Below are positions 46,274 to 57,576 of a stretch of 64,000 nt of DNA, piece after piece. The notes under the pieces were generated by a model. That model searched no databases, was not told the origin of the DNA, and saw only the letters and a list, made by a program, of their open reading frames with translations. Both the position numbers and the translations under genes were made by a program. The stretch is from Byssochlamys sp. IMV 00236 (lineage: Eukaryota; Ascomycota; Eurotiomycetes; Eurotiales; Thermoascaceae): positions 227,416 to 291,415 of the forward strand of contig MSJH02000137.1 in the NCBI GenBank assembly GCA_001931875.2, in the 5' to 3' direction. Numbering within the stretch: position 1 is the stretch's first letter; the number at the start of each line of letters is the position of its first letter.

Positions 46274-49100
46274 TCACTGCTTGAATAGTTGGACAAAGCG
46301 CTTGTATTGGCCAAAGACATCATAGTTTGGCAATTTGAAAACTGACGGCTTTGAATTTGGGTCAATGGGCTTTCCGAAAACGACGGCACCTCCCATTGGG
46401 GGATTTGTTGGGACTGCTGTTCCGTTGCTCATGCCGGCACTTTCTGGTATATTGCTGGTCACACGTTGGAAATTTTCGATTTGGTACCAATAGCCAGCGC
46501 TCCCACCTGGGAGGTGGCGACGGGCCTGAAAGGGTCTGCTAGAGATAGCCCAGTATGTGCTGTTTCCCAGTTTCCTGAAGAGGACATTCGTTTCGCCATG
46601 ATCTGATGCCAACCTTTCTAAACATGTCACCGGCGCAACGACATAATCGTAGCCAGATGGGACAGTGCAGCATGCGCAGGAATCTTGAAAGGTTCTTGGT
46701 TGGATAATTTTCCCAAGGTTATCGCCAATCACAACAGCGTCCACAATGCCCGCGATACGAAGCAGATCACGGGCGTTGCGTTTAACACGGACCTGTTTCA
46801 TCCATGCTCCTCTTTCTGGTGGTAGCACAATGTCCAGAAACTCATGACCATAAAATGTCCTGGACGTTGACTCATCGGTTCTCTCGGCGGAACTGAGCAT
46901 GTTGGTATTCAACCTTAGCATCAGATCTTGGAATAGAGTTTGGGATTCCTCTCTCCCGAATAGAACCAGATTACCCTGATTTTCCAATCTTCTGATGATG
47001 TCCTCTGTATCTATATGGTCCGGCAAAAAAGGGACATTGCTTGACCCAGTGAGTTTCTTTAGGTAAATATGAGACATGTGGACAAGCAAGCTTAATTTCG
47101 GTAATAGCCATCCTATCCTTGATCCAGAGTCGTATAATAAAACGAGATTGCGGCTCGTATCTCTCAGTAGTTCGGAATAAATTCGATTAGTGTCAAACTG
47201 GACCCTATTGACGACGAATTTACCAGTAATTCCGAGGTTCAGTCCGGCTTGGAAAGGGGACGCTGTAGTTGCCTGAATACCAGCAGCGATGCCATCCACA
47301 TGAAGCGACTTCTTCTTAGGACGTGTTCGAGAAAGATACGGTAGTGGGCCTGTCACTAGGCCTTCGGTCCCAGCTCGAATATTGGCCTCGGTACACCACC
47401 CAATATAGCAATGCCGCCGCTCAAGCTCGGAGATGCTCTTCACTGATGCAGCAACCTTGAGGTCGAGACAATATGGGTTTATCTGACCACGTTCACTGAC
47501 TTCTGCATGATACTGGACATAATCCTCGTGTATCTCTGTCGCAATGAGAGCCGTACGATATCCCAGAAGAATTATGGTATCATGGATTCTCACGGAGTAT
47601 CTAACCGACGAGATCATGACCATATGATCGTAAGAGACTCGTAAACCCTTCCCTTTAGATCGGGCTTCTGTTGCAATGATTTCATCTTTCGCAATCACTC
47701 CTCGAATAAACAGATGTTGCCAACAGTCTGATTTTTTATTTTGAAAGGGTTCCTCTTTTAAGCATAGCTTGAGAATGAGGGAACGATCGATATTTTTGAG
47801 ATCCTCAGGATCTACCTCAAGTCGGGGCTCCATAGATGTGAGAGCGAACTTTTCTGGGGTGCTCGAGGTCCTGATAGCTTTCCCGACGAAAGAGACTACT
47901 CCCGAAATTATTCCTAGAGACTTCTGTGTGATCCCAGGATCTAGCCAAAGTTTTAAACAACCGTGGTCGACGCTAAGGCTATGAATGTAGTAACAAGAAC
48001 GTGCATCGAGATGAGCAGCAAGAACTATCTTGACAACTAATGGACTCATTAGTTCAGGTTCAATTTTGACATTGTGTTGAGGTAAACTCACCCTCATCTG
48101 GAGCTCGACATGCCAGATGAATGTTGTCTACAAGACACTGTAGCATATCATATCCTTCTTTGCCCCATCGTCTGGACACAAATTCAGAGCAGCTTATCCC
48201 AGATATTTCAAGTGCGTTTGCCACTAGCACAAACTGCTCCTTCCAGTGTTGAGAAAGAACATCCTCTCCAGAATCGCTATCTTCTCTCGAGGAAACACTG
48301 TGGTAGGCTTTCAGTAATTTAGGGATTTCCCAGTCCATCTGTATTACTCGCACAACATCCAATGCCAAACTTGCACCCACAATGCTGGTAAAAGCTTCAT
48401 CCAGGGTCCTGTAAGGTTGGTGACGGTTAAGATGTAGCCAGAAACTTGGCAATGGCTCTGCTCTGCAGCGCTGCCAAGTCCTAGCAGCAGTCATGACATT
48501 TGCTCCTCTAGCTATGAGGATCGGAGCGAATTCAAGACGGCGTGATTCAAAAACATCATCGAGAGGGGTTGTTCCATGGCTGTCTTTCCCATTCACATCT
48601 GCTCCGCGGCGCAGCAGTAGCTGAACTTTTTTGAGAGGATCAATGCTCGATAAAATTGCACGGCTAAGGGCAGTTTTACCAGCACCTGGAGTTGCATTGG
48701 CATTGGCACCAGCATCAAGAAGCAGTTCCATTGTTTCGTAATCACCAGTATCTGCTGCCCTTTGAAGGGCAGTACCAGACAACCCATATTGTTGGTCAAC
48801 TTCTGCACCAGCGTCAATAAGTAGCCGGGTCAGTTTCGCTCCCTTAACTGCGGCATGATAGATTGGGGGTCCTGCTACCATCTCTGCCAGAGGTTCTCTT
48901 CCCGCGAATGGCTGGTTTATATCCACTCCTGAGTCGATAAGGGACTTCACTCGTTCAAACGATCCACGAAGGATACTCTCATATAATTGGTATTTATAGG
49001 AGTCCATTTCATCATGCGTTCTTGGACTGGGTAGGGGAGACTCTGGGCGCAGATCTCCCTTCCCAGAAGAATCTTCCTCAGAACCTTCTGAGCTGCCCAT
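46274..49100 (-). CDS. Large ankyrin-repeat protein with uncharacterised C-terminal region
   Basis: Two exons (48092-49100, 46274-48036; minus) give 923 aa. The 55-nt intron has donor GTGAGT, branch CTAAT and acceptor ATTAG, and removes the stop that would end the ankyrin ORF at 48060. The start is the ATG at 49100 (MGSSEGSEEDSS). Residues about 36-202 hold roughly five ankyrin repeats, for example RLLIDAGAEVDQQYGLSGTA and ELLLDAGANANATPGAGKTA. A helical linker follows (205-335). About 590 further residues match no domain I can name. The best landmark is RNLVLLYDSGSRIGW then LLPKLSLLVHM (about 631-657), a segment I have seen in uncharacterised fungal proteins often paired with ankyrin or NACHT parts. 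No signal peptide or clear membrane helix. It may be an accessory or conflict-type gene, by inference only. Confidence 0.72.
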
Positions 49101-50455
49101 GGTGTCTGGGTCGTAAGTATTCTTGGCAGCGGTAAGGGGATTAAAGAAACTCAATCAGTATTGACCTGTGGTTGTAAGTATTCCTAGCAGTATTGAGTGA
49201 GAGAAAAGAAAAAAAAATCAGAAGAAATTAGGCCAGGATTGACAGGCCCGTCTTCCACTTATATACCATTTCAGAAGGCCCTGGCGCTTGCAATTTGGAC
49301 CAAAGCCGTCCAATAGGCCAGAGCCTGTGCATGCACAAGAGAAGATCTAGCTTTCAGGGGTCACCAAGCGTTGCAGCGTATTGGAGGTTTTCCTACGCTT
49401 CCTTCAGCGTGCGGAGAAGTAGCAACAGCTGTCTAGGGTTTAGTTTGTCGGATGAGTATGGTAGTAGTCCTATCACCATCCTAAGAATGCGACACATGAT
49501 AACAGAGAAATGATGGAGTGGCGTGTAGACACACATATCGAGTTGTCATTGCAGTGCCAATACTTACTGACAGCCAATCATAAAGGCAGACTGCTGCTAC
49601 AGCCTTGTCTTACAACAGAGAATAGCAAGGGCTCTGAATCAATAGATAGGCAGCTTGGCCGCTTGGGACCCAATCTATCGCTGATAAACCACATAGATTT
49701 TTAGCCTTGATGTCTTTCGGGCAAACCCAGCCGGCTTCTTGATAATTATAGCAAAAGATCCAAGAAGCCCTTCTGATGAGCTGCTGACGAGTGCCTTGCC
49801 CCTTCACTGCAAAGTTTGAAACTAGATGGCCCCGACAGTGCTTTGAAGCAGCCCGGAGAAATTGCAAATACCATACCATCATAGGTGACAAAGTCTGTAC
49901 TGTCACAAGGGTCGTAGTGCAGAGGAGGAGCTGGTTATGTCCGGTTGGAACAGAGAGGTCAATGCCAATCGCATGGAAAGAATGGAAGAACAACACAGGA
50001 GAATGAATAAAGCCGCCTGAGGCACAAAATAAGATAGAATAAATGAGGATATGTTCTTGGCAGGAAAGTGAACAGAGCTTGCGTTTGATGGCTTCGACTG
50101 TTGCTGTAATAATGTTGTTGTCAAGTAATTACCTAGGGAAGTACTTACGGTCTAGGGCGGTGGATCGGGACACCAGGCTCTCACCCCGCCTGCCCCTCCA
50201 CGCTGTAGATTGACATTCATTCTCTGGCCTCATTCCGCTAGACTCTATTGTTCGATATAGATTTCCTGACATTTACCTCGCAGTGTATAGACATAGATCT
50301 ACTTCTCTTCTCCCTTGTCTTTTGTCACCATTCCCTATTTCTTTATCTATATACTCTGCTAGAGAGAGATTTTGCAGACTGGGAGATCATTTCGATCTAA
50401 TCTATGAGACAATAACGCAGCATTGAACTATCTCACGACACCAAAGACACCAGCT
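49101..50455. other. Divergent intergenic region, about 1.35 kb
   Basis: It separates the ankyrin gene (-) from the COG0523 GTPase gene (+). A 128-codon minus-strand ORF (49610-49996) starts at GTG, has no ATG at its head and resembles nothing I know. The pyrimidine-rich tract at about 50,295-50,350 is typical of a fungal core promoter upstream of the + gene. Confidence 0.45.
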
Positions 50456-51583
50456 ATGCCCGGAATCCCCGTCACGATTATCACCGGCTTCCTCGGATCC
50501 GGAAAGACCACCATCCTTCTGAACCTGATACCCCAACTCCCGCCAAGCTACAAGCTTGCCCTCCTAAAAAACGAATTCGGTGACGTCGCCATCGACTCCC
50601 AACTTGCCTCAACACAATCCATCTCCGGCGTACGCGAACTCCTAAACGGCTGCATCTGCTGCAATCTTGTTGGACAACTGAGCGATGCGCTCAACCAGCT
50701 CCGGGATGAAGTGCAGCCGGATCGGATCGTGATCGAGACGAGCGGGAGCGCATTCCCCGCCACGTTGGCGATGGAAGTGAACCGACTCTCGAGGGAGCAA
50801 GGGGGAAGTTTCGTGCTCGATGGGGTTATCAGTGTGATCGATGTAGAGAACTGGCAAGGGTATGATGATACATCGTATACGGCGAAGCTGCAGGCCAAGT
50901 ATACGGATTTGATCATCTTCAATAAGTGGGAGAACGTGCCGGAGCAGCGGTTCGATATCTGTCTGGATCGACTGGGAGATTTGGAACTGCAGACGCCATG
51001 GGTGAAGTCCGATAAAGGGAAAGTGGATAAGGATCTTCTACTGGGCATTGATGGAGCTTTGCTTGCGAAAGATCCGAACATTGACCCAGAACATCTGGTT
51101 GATGGACATGATCATGACCATGACCACGGCAAGAATGGACACCAGTCCGAAGTCGAAGTGCTCACCGTCAGCCTCAAGTCGACGACCTCATCGTCCGACC
51201 GACCGACCGTCAACCTCACCTCTCTCGAGACGTTCCTCCTTGCTGCCCCTAAAGATGAAGTGTATCGAATCAAGGGTGTCATCCGATGCTCCACCACAAA
51301 TCCGCCAGCAGACTCATCGGGTGAGAAGAAGGAACCTACTGCTACCTCCCCCGAGTCTAGCGGAACTCAATACTACCTCTTGAACTGGGCCTTCGGGCGA
51401 TGGACGTTCACTCCATCTTCAGGGCTCGCAGATAATGTAGACCCCTCGACTGTTGCTCGCATCACGGTGATCCTCGCGCGGTATGAGTCCGCCAAGTGGA
51501 AGAAGAAGCTCGAAGATGGCGGACTGGTCGAAGTCGACGGCGATGCTGCCATTGGACAATTAACAGTCGAAAGGATAATCTAA
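50456..51583 (+). CDS. COG0523/CobW-family metal-chaperone GTPase (ZNG1/CBWD-like)
   Basis: A single exon gives 375 aa from the ATG at 50456; the frame is open 11 codons earlier but without an ATG. Landmarks are Walker A GFLGSGKT (11-18), the metal-binding CxCC motif GCICC (65-69), the switch/Walker B region ETSG (94-97), the guanine-specificity motif as NKWE (156-159, NKxD variant), and a His-rich loop HDHDHDHG (218-225). The CobW C-terminal domain follows (LNWAFGRWTFTPSSG). Known eukaryotic relatives (ZNG1) hand zinc to methionine aminopeptidase 1 in a GTP-dependent way. The His loop fits zinc handling, but the client here is unknown. A low-complexity Thr/Ser/Pro insert lies at about 290-310. 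It is probably cytosolic. Confidence 0.88.
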   Translation: MPGIPVTIITGFLGSGKTTILLNLIPQLPPSYKLALLKNEFGDVAIDSQLASTQSISGVRELLNGCICCNLVGQLSDALNQLRDEVQPDRIVIETSGSAFPATLAMEVNRLSREQGGSFVLDGVISVIDVENWQGYDDTSYTAKLQAKYTDLIIFNKWENVPEQRFDICLDRLGDLELQTPWVKSDKGKVDKDLLLGIDGALLAKDPNIDPEHLVDGHDHDHDHGKNGHQSEVEVLTVSLKSTTSSSDRPTVNLTSLETFLLAAPKDEVYRIKGVIRCSTTNPPADSSGEKKEPTATSPESSGTQYYLLNWAFGRWTFTPSSGLADNVDPSTVARITVILARYESAKWKKKLEDGGLVEVDGDAAIGQLTVERII

Positions 51584-52059
51584 GAGCCCATCTTCTGCAC
51601 AAATAGAAATACGAATGACTGAACGAGTTGATTGTCGACATACATTGTACATTTGGATAGATACCCTTACACTCTAATTGTCCTACTTTACTCGGGATGA
51701 GCAATGGGAAGGAAAACAAATTAAGGAGAGAATTAAGAGTTGGACTGTATTATCTTCCATATGCTTGAAATTACCGGAATATAAAGCACCAAAACCATTA
51801 GGCAAAGATGTCCTTCCATCAATAACCCAATTCTAGCCTTTTTTTTTCTTTGTCTATCGCTGCCGTGAGGGTCGCTGCGGCAAGCTCTATCGGGTCTTCT
51901 GAAAACGGACAACGCAAGAAGCACAAAACAACACTCGAACAAAAATCACGTATTATCTTCACTCCAAATGAATAGTGGGCCAAGAGAAAGAGCGAACGGA
52001 AGATCGGATGAGCGGGTGCTCTCCGAACACTCTTTTCTTGTTTGACAACCACATCACTC
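51584..52059. other. Convergent intergenic region
   Basis: About 0.48 kb between the COG0523 gene and the ODC gene. It holds only 3' UTR sequence. Confidence 0.5.
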
Positions 52060-53499
52060 TTAGTAGTTGAGCAGGGCAGAGGCGCCGTTCTCACTGGAGA
52101 TGTAGATAACTTCGTGGTTATCGGGAAACCCGTTGAAGCGGGTGGCACTACATCTAGTGTAGGCACCCATGTTCTCAAAGTAAAGCCAGTCTCCAACGTC
52201 CAGGAGACCGGGCAGAGTGATGCGCTCCGAGATGATGTCAATGCCATCGCAAGTCGGGCCCCAGATGGAGTAATCGATGCCCTTTTGCTCAGGAACGCTA
52301 GATTCGGACGAGCCCGGAGTGGATGGAACGGAAGAGTCCATGCATGTCAGGATCTGGGCGACAGGGTGCTGGTGGTCAAAGATGATGTTGGAGAAGTTGC
52401 CATAGACACCATCATTGAGGTACAGCATGTACGCATCCCGGGACGGGTCCAGCGGATCGGGCACGTCGCGACGAGCAATGACATTCGCGGCCAGGGTAAA
52501 TGCGCTCGCGACATAGTAACGACCGGGTTCCGCGATGATACGGATGTTCGGTGGAAAAAGGTTGTCCAGTGCTTCACCAAGAACACCTGCAAATTGTTCA
52601 AAGGTGTCCTCACAGAAGCCACCACCGACGTCGAGCGTGTGGAGCTCGTGGCCCAATTCCGCAGCTTGGTCGAATACGGCACGAGCATCCCGGACGGCCT
52701 TGAGGAATGCGTTCGGGTCTTCGGCTCCAGAGCCAACGTGGAAGCTCACACCGACAACCTTTAGCTCCAGCTCGCGGGCAAGCTCCAGAAGAGGGCGGGC
52801 AATGTCCAAAGAGGCGCCAAATTTCATGCTGAGACGACAGAGACTAGTCGAATCGTCTGTCAAGATACGCAGGTACAGTTCTGCTTCGGGGAAATTGGCC
52901 TTAATCTTGTACAGTTCATCGGCATTGTCAAAAGTCATCTGCTTGACCCCCATCTGGGCCGCGTAGCGGAGGTAGGACTTGGTCTTGCAGGGCTGGGCAT
53001 AGATGATGCGGCTGGGGTCGATACCAGTGTTCAGCGCGAGATCGATCTCAGCCTTGGATGCGCAGTCGAAACCATTTCCCAGTTGGGCCATGAGGCGAAG
53101 AATCTCCGGATCGGGGTTGCACTTGACCGCTGTGTATTGTTTCAAGTCAGTCATCCGCGTCACAAGTTAATAGACTCAAGACTCAAGGCGAGACCTACCG
53201 TAAAAGGGCTTCACGCGACCCAAGTTCATCTTCCAGCGGAGATGCTGGCGGTAGATCTCGCCCATGTCCGCGACGTAGAACGCATCTTCCTCTCCCGCGC
53301 GACACTCGTCGACATCGATGCTCTGGACACGTTTCTTCAAGATCTCAAAGACTAGGTCCCTAGCAGCCAACTTGGCCTGATTCAATTCATGTGCGCCATG
53401 ATTATGGTTGAGATTGCTCTCATGTATATTATTATTGTCGTGATACTGTTTAGTCACGTATACTTCAGGGGGCGCGAGGACTGAAGGTGCCATAACCAT
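52060..53499 (-). CDS. spe1: Ornithine decarboxylase
   Basis: Two exons (53199-53499, 52060-53129; minus) give 456 aa. The 69-nt intron (donor GTAGGT, acceptor CACAG) splits the codon just before AVKCN. This is a group IV PLP decarboxylase. It shows A-V-K-C-N (PLP Lys about K103), the phosphate-binding HVGSG and LDVGGGFCEDTFE, EPGRYYVASAF, and the catalytic WGPTCDGID (Cys about C394) used across the dimer interface. It makes putrescine from ornithine, the first step of polyamine synthesis. The N-terminal ~45 residues are variable, with a His/Asn-rich patch NHNHGAHELN. The start chosen is the ATG at 53499 (MVMAPSVLAPP); the frame continues upstream only to a GTG. The leader upstream is unusually long and lacks any ATG for about 780 nt. 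Fungal ODC is controlled by polyamines and antizyme, but none of that is visible here. Confidence 0.95.
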
Positions 53500-54278
53500 G
53501 CGGCTGAATTCAGGCACGGAGCTCTTTTCGGCTAGAAAAAAGAGAGAGACGAAAGCGAATAGTCCTTTTCTTTACGCAAAAGCGCGTTAGGGAGGACGGA
53601 ACGTTTCGCAACCGAAGTTGACTGGACCTAGCCTCCTCGACCCTTCCTCCGAAAGAGGAAGAACCTTAAGAGTAGTCCTATGCGGCAGCTGGGTGGTTTG
53701 GGACGACGGGGACGCCGGCGGTTGGAAGTTCAGAGGCGCACCGAACGGAGACTCGTGGACGGTCAGCAAGAGGAGGTGGAATGTTGTTAAGCGTGTGTCG
53801 CAAACGCCTGGGGGAGACAACTTGACGAGAGAGCAGAGATGAGGCTACGAGAGCCGTGTTGGGATGGCGCCTTTGGGGATTCCAAAGGCTGACAGAGGGC
53901 AGGAAAAGGCGAAGATATAGCTTTCGCCGTCACTGAAGCGCAGCCACGTCAGTTAGTCTGGCTCAGCTGGGGAGGACACGAGGATGTTGGAGGTGGGTGC
54001 AGAGATTTCAGGATTTGAGAGCTCCGTGAATTTAGGGCAAAGGGCACGGCGTTTGAGACGGGGATCTAAGTACCGAGGCTGGTGGAAACCAGCCAGGCCG
54101 ACTGCAGAAATGGGAAAATCGCGCACTCACCCAGATCACGAAAGTTGATGCGTCAATTGCTGGAGCAAATGGTGAGGTGAAAAGGTGGGAAGAGAGAAGA
54201 GCGAGTTGAAGTACTCTACGGACGAGGGCGGTGATGGCGGGGGTTCCAATTTTGTCACCGAAGCGGTCTGTGGGGGAA
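53500..54278 (-). promoter_or_regulatory. ATG-free 5' leader/promoter region of the ODC gene
   Basis: Reading upstream from the ODC start on the minus strand, no ATG occurs for about 779 nt, the first being at 54279-54281. The opposite strand of the same stretch contains about nine ATGs. A strong donor consensus (GTGAGTGCG, minus strand, 54121-54129) suggests a possible 5'-UTR intron. The transcription start is not known from sequence. Confidence 0.5.
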
Positions 54279-54885
54279 CATGAGCGAAATTTGGGCAACG
54301 CGGGATTCGACTTGACTCTACTCTTCTCTACTTTACTACTACTCTACTCCCCGGCATCTAGCCTGGTCTCTTTTCTTCCTGTCGCCGGGATATTATTATT
54401 ATTATGTATTCCCCTATAGTCTGCCAGCCCTTCTACCCAGCCACCCGGCAAAAAACTTTGGACTTCAGTAATCTAGAAAGATCCGCCTTACACCAGATGG
54501 TGATTTCTCATGCGCCTTTTTCTCGGACCAACCGACGTATCCTAAGATATGGACTGCGAGGCTTCTTTACAAAAGAGATGCTTGATACGATAATGGGTGA
54601 ATTTTTCCCTCAGTCTCTTCACTTGACGCTTTTCCCAGCCTATTTCAGCCGTGCTTCGCCACGCGCGCGGAAATACCGCTGTTGCACGAGATCCCTTAAT
54701 AATATTGCTCTCAGTTCGATCAGACTACCTTTTTCAATGTAACTCAGCTGTCACTATTCTGGTTGTAATACAAAAAGGGTGGTATTAATACCTTTGAGCG
54801 CCTCTTGCCCAACCCTCTCTCTATATATATATATACATATTTATATCACGCATACATCTTTCACCAGGCTAGCCCCCTACGCTAG
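54279..54885. other. Intergenic
   Basis: An ATT run lies at about 54,390-54,404, and an AT-dinucleotide/TATA-like stretch at about 54,820-54,845. No gene is visible. Confidence 0.45.
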
Positions 54886-55221
54886 CTAGAAGGAAGCCAA
54901 GTATTCTTCATCAAACTCACCATCCTCCTCGTTCAGAATCAAATCAAACATGTGACCCTTTTCCGTAGTGCGAGTCCTTCGCCTCCGGAGTGTCCCATGA
55001 CTGCCATCTTCTTTGTATTCACTCGATACCTTGTGCCGGCAGCCTCTTCCTGCAGCAATGGATTTGCATTCTTTCAACCAGATAAGGCGGTCTCGCGAAT
55101 CAGTGATTGGTCTCTCAAACACTGAGACCTGCGGACATAACCGATAGTTGGGTATAACGACAAGGAATCCTGCTTTCGTTAAATAAGATATCTGGAACCG
55201 ACCCAAGAACGAGGCCGTCAC
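54886..55221 (-). pseudogene. Alpha/beta-hydrolase (esterase-like) relic with internal deletion
   Basis: This open frame of 111 codons has no ATG. Its first part, GRFQISYLTKAGFLVVIPNY followed by RLCPQVSVFERPITDSRD, is the strand 3 / helix region of fungal alpha/beta-hydrolases of the carboxylesterase/S9-like type. There the oxyanion HGG motif should precede it and the GxSxG nucleophile should follow. Neither is present. After RLIWLKE the sequence turns to a low-similarity basic stretch, then to EKGHMFDLIL, a plausible C-terminal His motif of the same family. This suggests loss of the 5' part and an internal deletion of most of the catalytic domain. The call rests on motif recognition by eye, and a wholly unrelated short ORF is the alternative. 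Confidence 0.5.
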
Positions 55222-55792
55222 TGTGTAGGTCCTAGGATGAGCACTTTCTACGATTAGAATGCAGGACAGAAACTATGATTATTTATGTGGTCGTTAGAGA
55301 CTCCTTCAACTACTTTATACGTCAACATCCTGGTCTTCATTTCCATTCATTTGTGTCTGAAACTGTTCAAGGTCGTTCTGTGGTATAATATGGAAAGCTT
55401 TTACGTTATGGGAGTGTCCATGGGGAATTTATTTTTAATTACATTGTACCATCATCCATTTTCATTTTGATCTTGGCTCCTTACTGTCAGGGCCTTGGAT
55501 GAGTGTATGAGGGTTTTGATATGGTGTTGCTCAAGATCCCTACTCCCCACTATGCGGTGTGGGTAACTATATGGGCCAGTACATTATATACGAGCCACTA
55601 ACAGACAGAAAGACCATTAAAACGGCTCGCGTTTCCCCCCGATGACACACCTCTTCTTGTTTCCACATCTACCCGGAACGGGCGAGTCAACCCCGCGGAT
55701 CTTGCCCTCAAGAGCCGCGGGATAGAAAAAGGACCCGTGTCGTTATTTCGAGCACGCGGTATTTCCGCAATAGTTGTTCTCCAATGCGGAGT
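55222..55792. other. Intergenic
   Basis: Low-complexity AT-leaning sequence with no gene. The missing 5' portion of the hydrolase relic would be expected here, but I cannot identify it. Confidence 0.45.
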
Positions 55793-56926
55793 TTATTCGT
55801 GGTTCCGCCCGTAGCAGTGGAGTTCAATGTTGTCGACGTGCTCATCTTCCCCGAAACCGAATGATGGCAACGCGATCTTGTCATGGTCCAAGGTCGCAAA
55901 TCCGGCACCTTGCATTAGATCAAAGAAAATGGCTTCACTGTCGTGTCGTCTCTTCAAAGCCACAAGCACAAGGGCTTCAGGAGATGTCTGAACCAGAGCA
56001 TCCAGCACATGAACCAATGAAGGTAAGCTATCTGCGTTATACGTGCAGTCTGAAACCAGGATGAAGTCAATCCCCGCGTTCCTCAGCTCATCAGGAGGCT
56101 GCTCGTCCCAGTCCAAGGTCTGGAAAGCAAGTGCTGATTTAGGGGCGAGCTGCGCAACAGCCATATTGCGCGTTACAATGTCGTTCACCTCAGCCAAGTC
56201 GGTGAGCATCACTGAGCATTCAGGCAATAGCTCTGCCAGTGCGATCCCGACAATTCCGCAGCCGGATCCCAGCTCGACCACCCGCAGCGGACTGCGCGTT
56301 TTGCGGAGGCGTTGTTCAAGAGAAGGCATCCGTCCAGCTTGGCCTTCAATGGCCTGCTGGAGGTAGATAATCGACGCCAGAGCGGCATCCCTGTGGGTGA
56401 GGGCATTTAGATTTTAGACTGCAGCTGGAGACGGTCTATCTTACCAAATATGTCTCGCGATGCTATTGCCCGTCTCTTCCCAGATACTTAAATTATGTTT
56501 CCCCTGCAGATGGAAGCGTCTCTCGACCAGTCTCTCTGTTTGAAGATCTTTGGGTCCTCCGAACGGAGTACTCCATCCTGATATGACCAATGGCACCGTG
56601 GACTCGTGCGACATCTGGTCCCGTTGACACTGTCCTGAATCAACGGCGCCGATGCCTAGGACCACAGGTTGATTATTGCAGATATTTCGGTCAAAGGGCC
56701 CCAGAGATACCCAAAGCTGTCGACTGCCAGCCTGCCATGAGATCGATTTCCCTAATAAGGGAACATTGGAGTTATGGTTGGTCAATGTCACTCTTAACTC
56801 TACATCGTCTGGCAGGAAGGAATCCCCCAGGTCTGTCGTGACGCATATCAGGGCGGAAACTGATAACGAGGAGCGACTGGACTTCTCCGTCTTGGGGGGC
56901 TTCAGGAAACGAACGTAGTATACCAT
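55793..56926 (-). CDS. METTL21/Methyltransf_16-type lysine methyltransferase family protein
   Basis: Two exons (56445-56926, 55793-56390; minus) give 359 aa. The 54-nt intron (donor GTAAGA, acceptor CACAG) is phase 2 and rebuilds H-I-W-D-A-A. The N-terminal half (1-150, MVYYVRFLKPPKTEK...) is specific to fungal members. The pre-methyltransferase motif IWDAALASIIYLQQ is typical of METTL21-type enzymes. Motif I VVELGSGCGIVGI (198-210) binds AdoMet. The post-II motif DFILVSDCTYNADSLPSL has the family (D/S)DCxY pattern. Relatives methylate lysines of non-histone proteins such as eEF1A, Hsp70 and VCP. The substrate cannot be read from sequence. It shares a divergent promoter region (about 0.65 kb) with the next gene. 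Confidence 0.85.
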
Positions 56927-57576
56927 CTTGGCCGCTCGCCAGACGGGAGCCTCTGGTGGTTAATCAATCAAATATTATTAAATATTCAATATTACCGAGC
57001 TACGAAGGTTTCGCAGAGACTGCGGAGGTCCACGGTTTTCCCCCCAGGCTGTGGCGATGATTGGTAGAGGATGCTATCTCACGTGTGTGCTGATTCATGA
57101 TGGTTTCTCGCTGGAGGCCTGAGGCGCCACTGGCCCGGTGCTGGTTTTTCTCCGATTTCAGAGAGTTGGGTTAATTAATTATCAGTCGGAGAGCAGCTGG
57201 TAGAGAAGAAGAAACTTGCTAGGTTCGTAGACAGGCAGGGAAAGTCCCCATGGGTTTAGTTAGAATGTTAGATAGTTACATAGTCCGTAATTAAGGTCAC
57301 CCTCCGCTGCGGTTCCTTTGCCCGCCAGAATAACATCATCTCCCCTGGTACGGACCATGTCTCGAGCCCTCCACCGCCCGACATCGACTTTGCACATCTC
57401 ACCGCTGCAGCGAACTCCATCCATTCAGTAATACGCTCATTTCCAATGCGTCTTGCGTCTGAGAGATCTCACTCGTGCAGTGGATCGTTGCGCCTCTCTG
57501 CCCCTCAGACTACTGTTTCATCAATACCAACAACATCATTATCAGCATTGCGGCCGCGACCGCATTGCCATCCAGG
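56927..57576. promoter_or_regulatory. Divergent promoter region with upstream ORFs
   Basis: The region lies between the methyltransferase (-) and the acidic-protein gene (+). In + orientation it carries two short ATG-initiated ORFs upstream of the main start: 57357-57431 (24 codons) and 57446-57580, whose stop overlaps the main ATG. Confidence 0.5.

Noticed and set aside
49610..49996. 128-codon minus-strand ORF between the ankyrin and COG0523 genes
   Set aside because: It starts at GTG, has no ATG near its head, no splice partner and no recognisable motif.
52042..52764. 240-codon plus-strand ORF
   Set aside because: Antisense shadow of ornithine decarboxylase.
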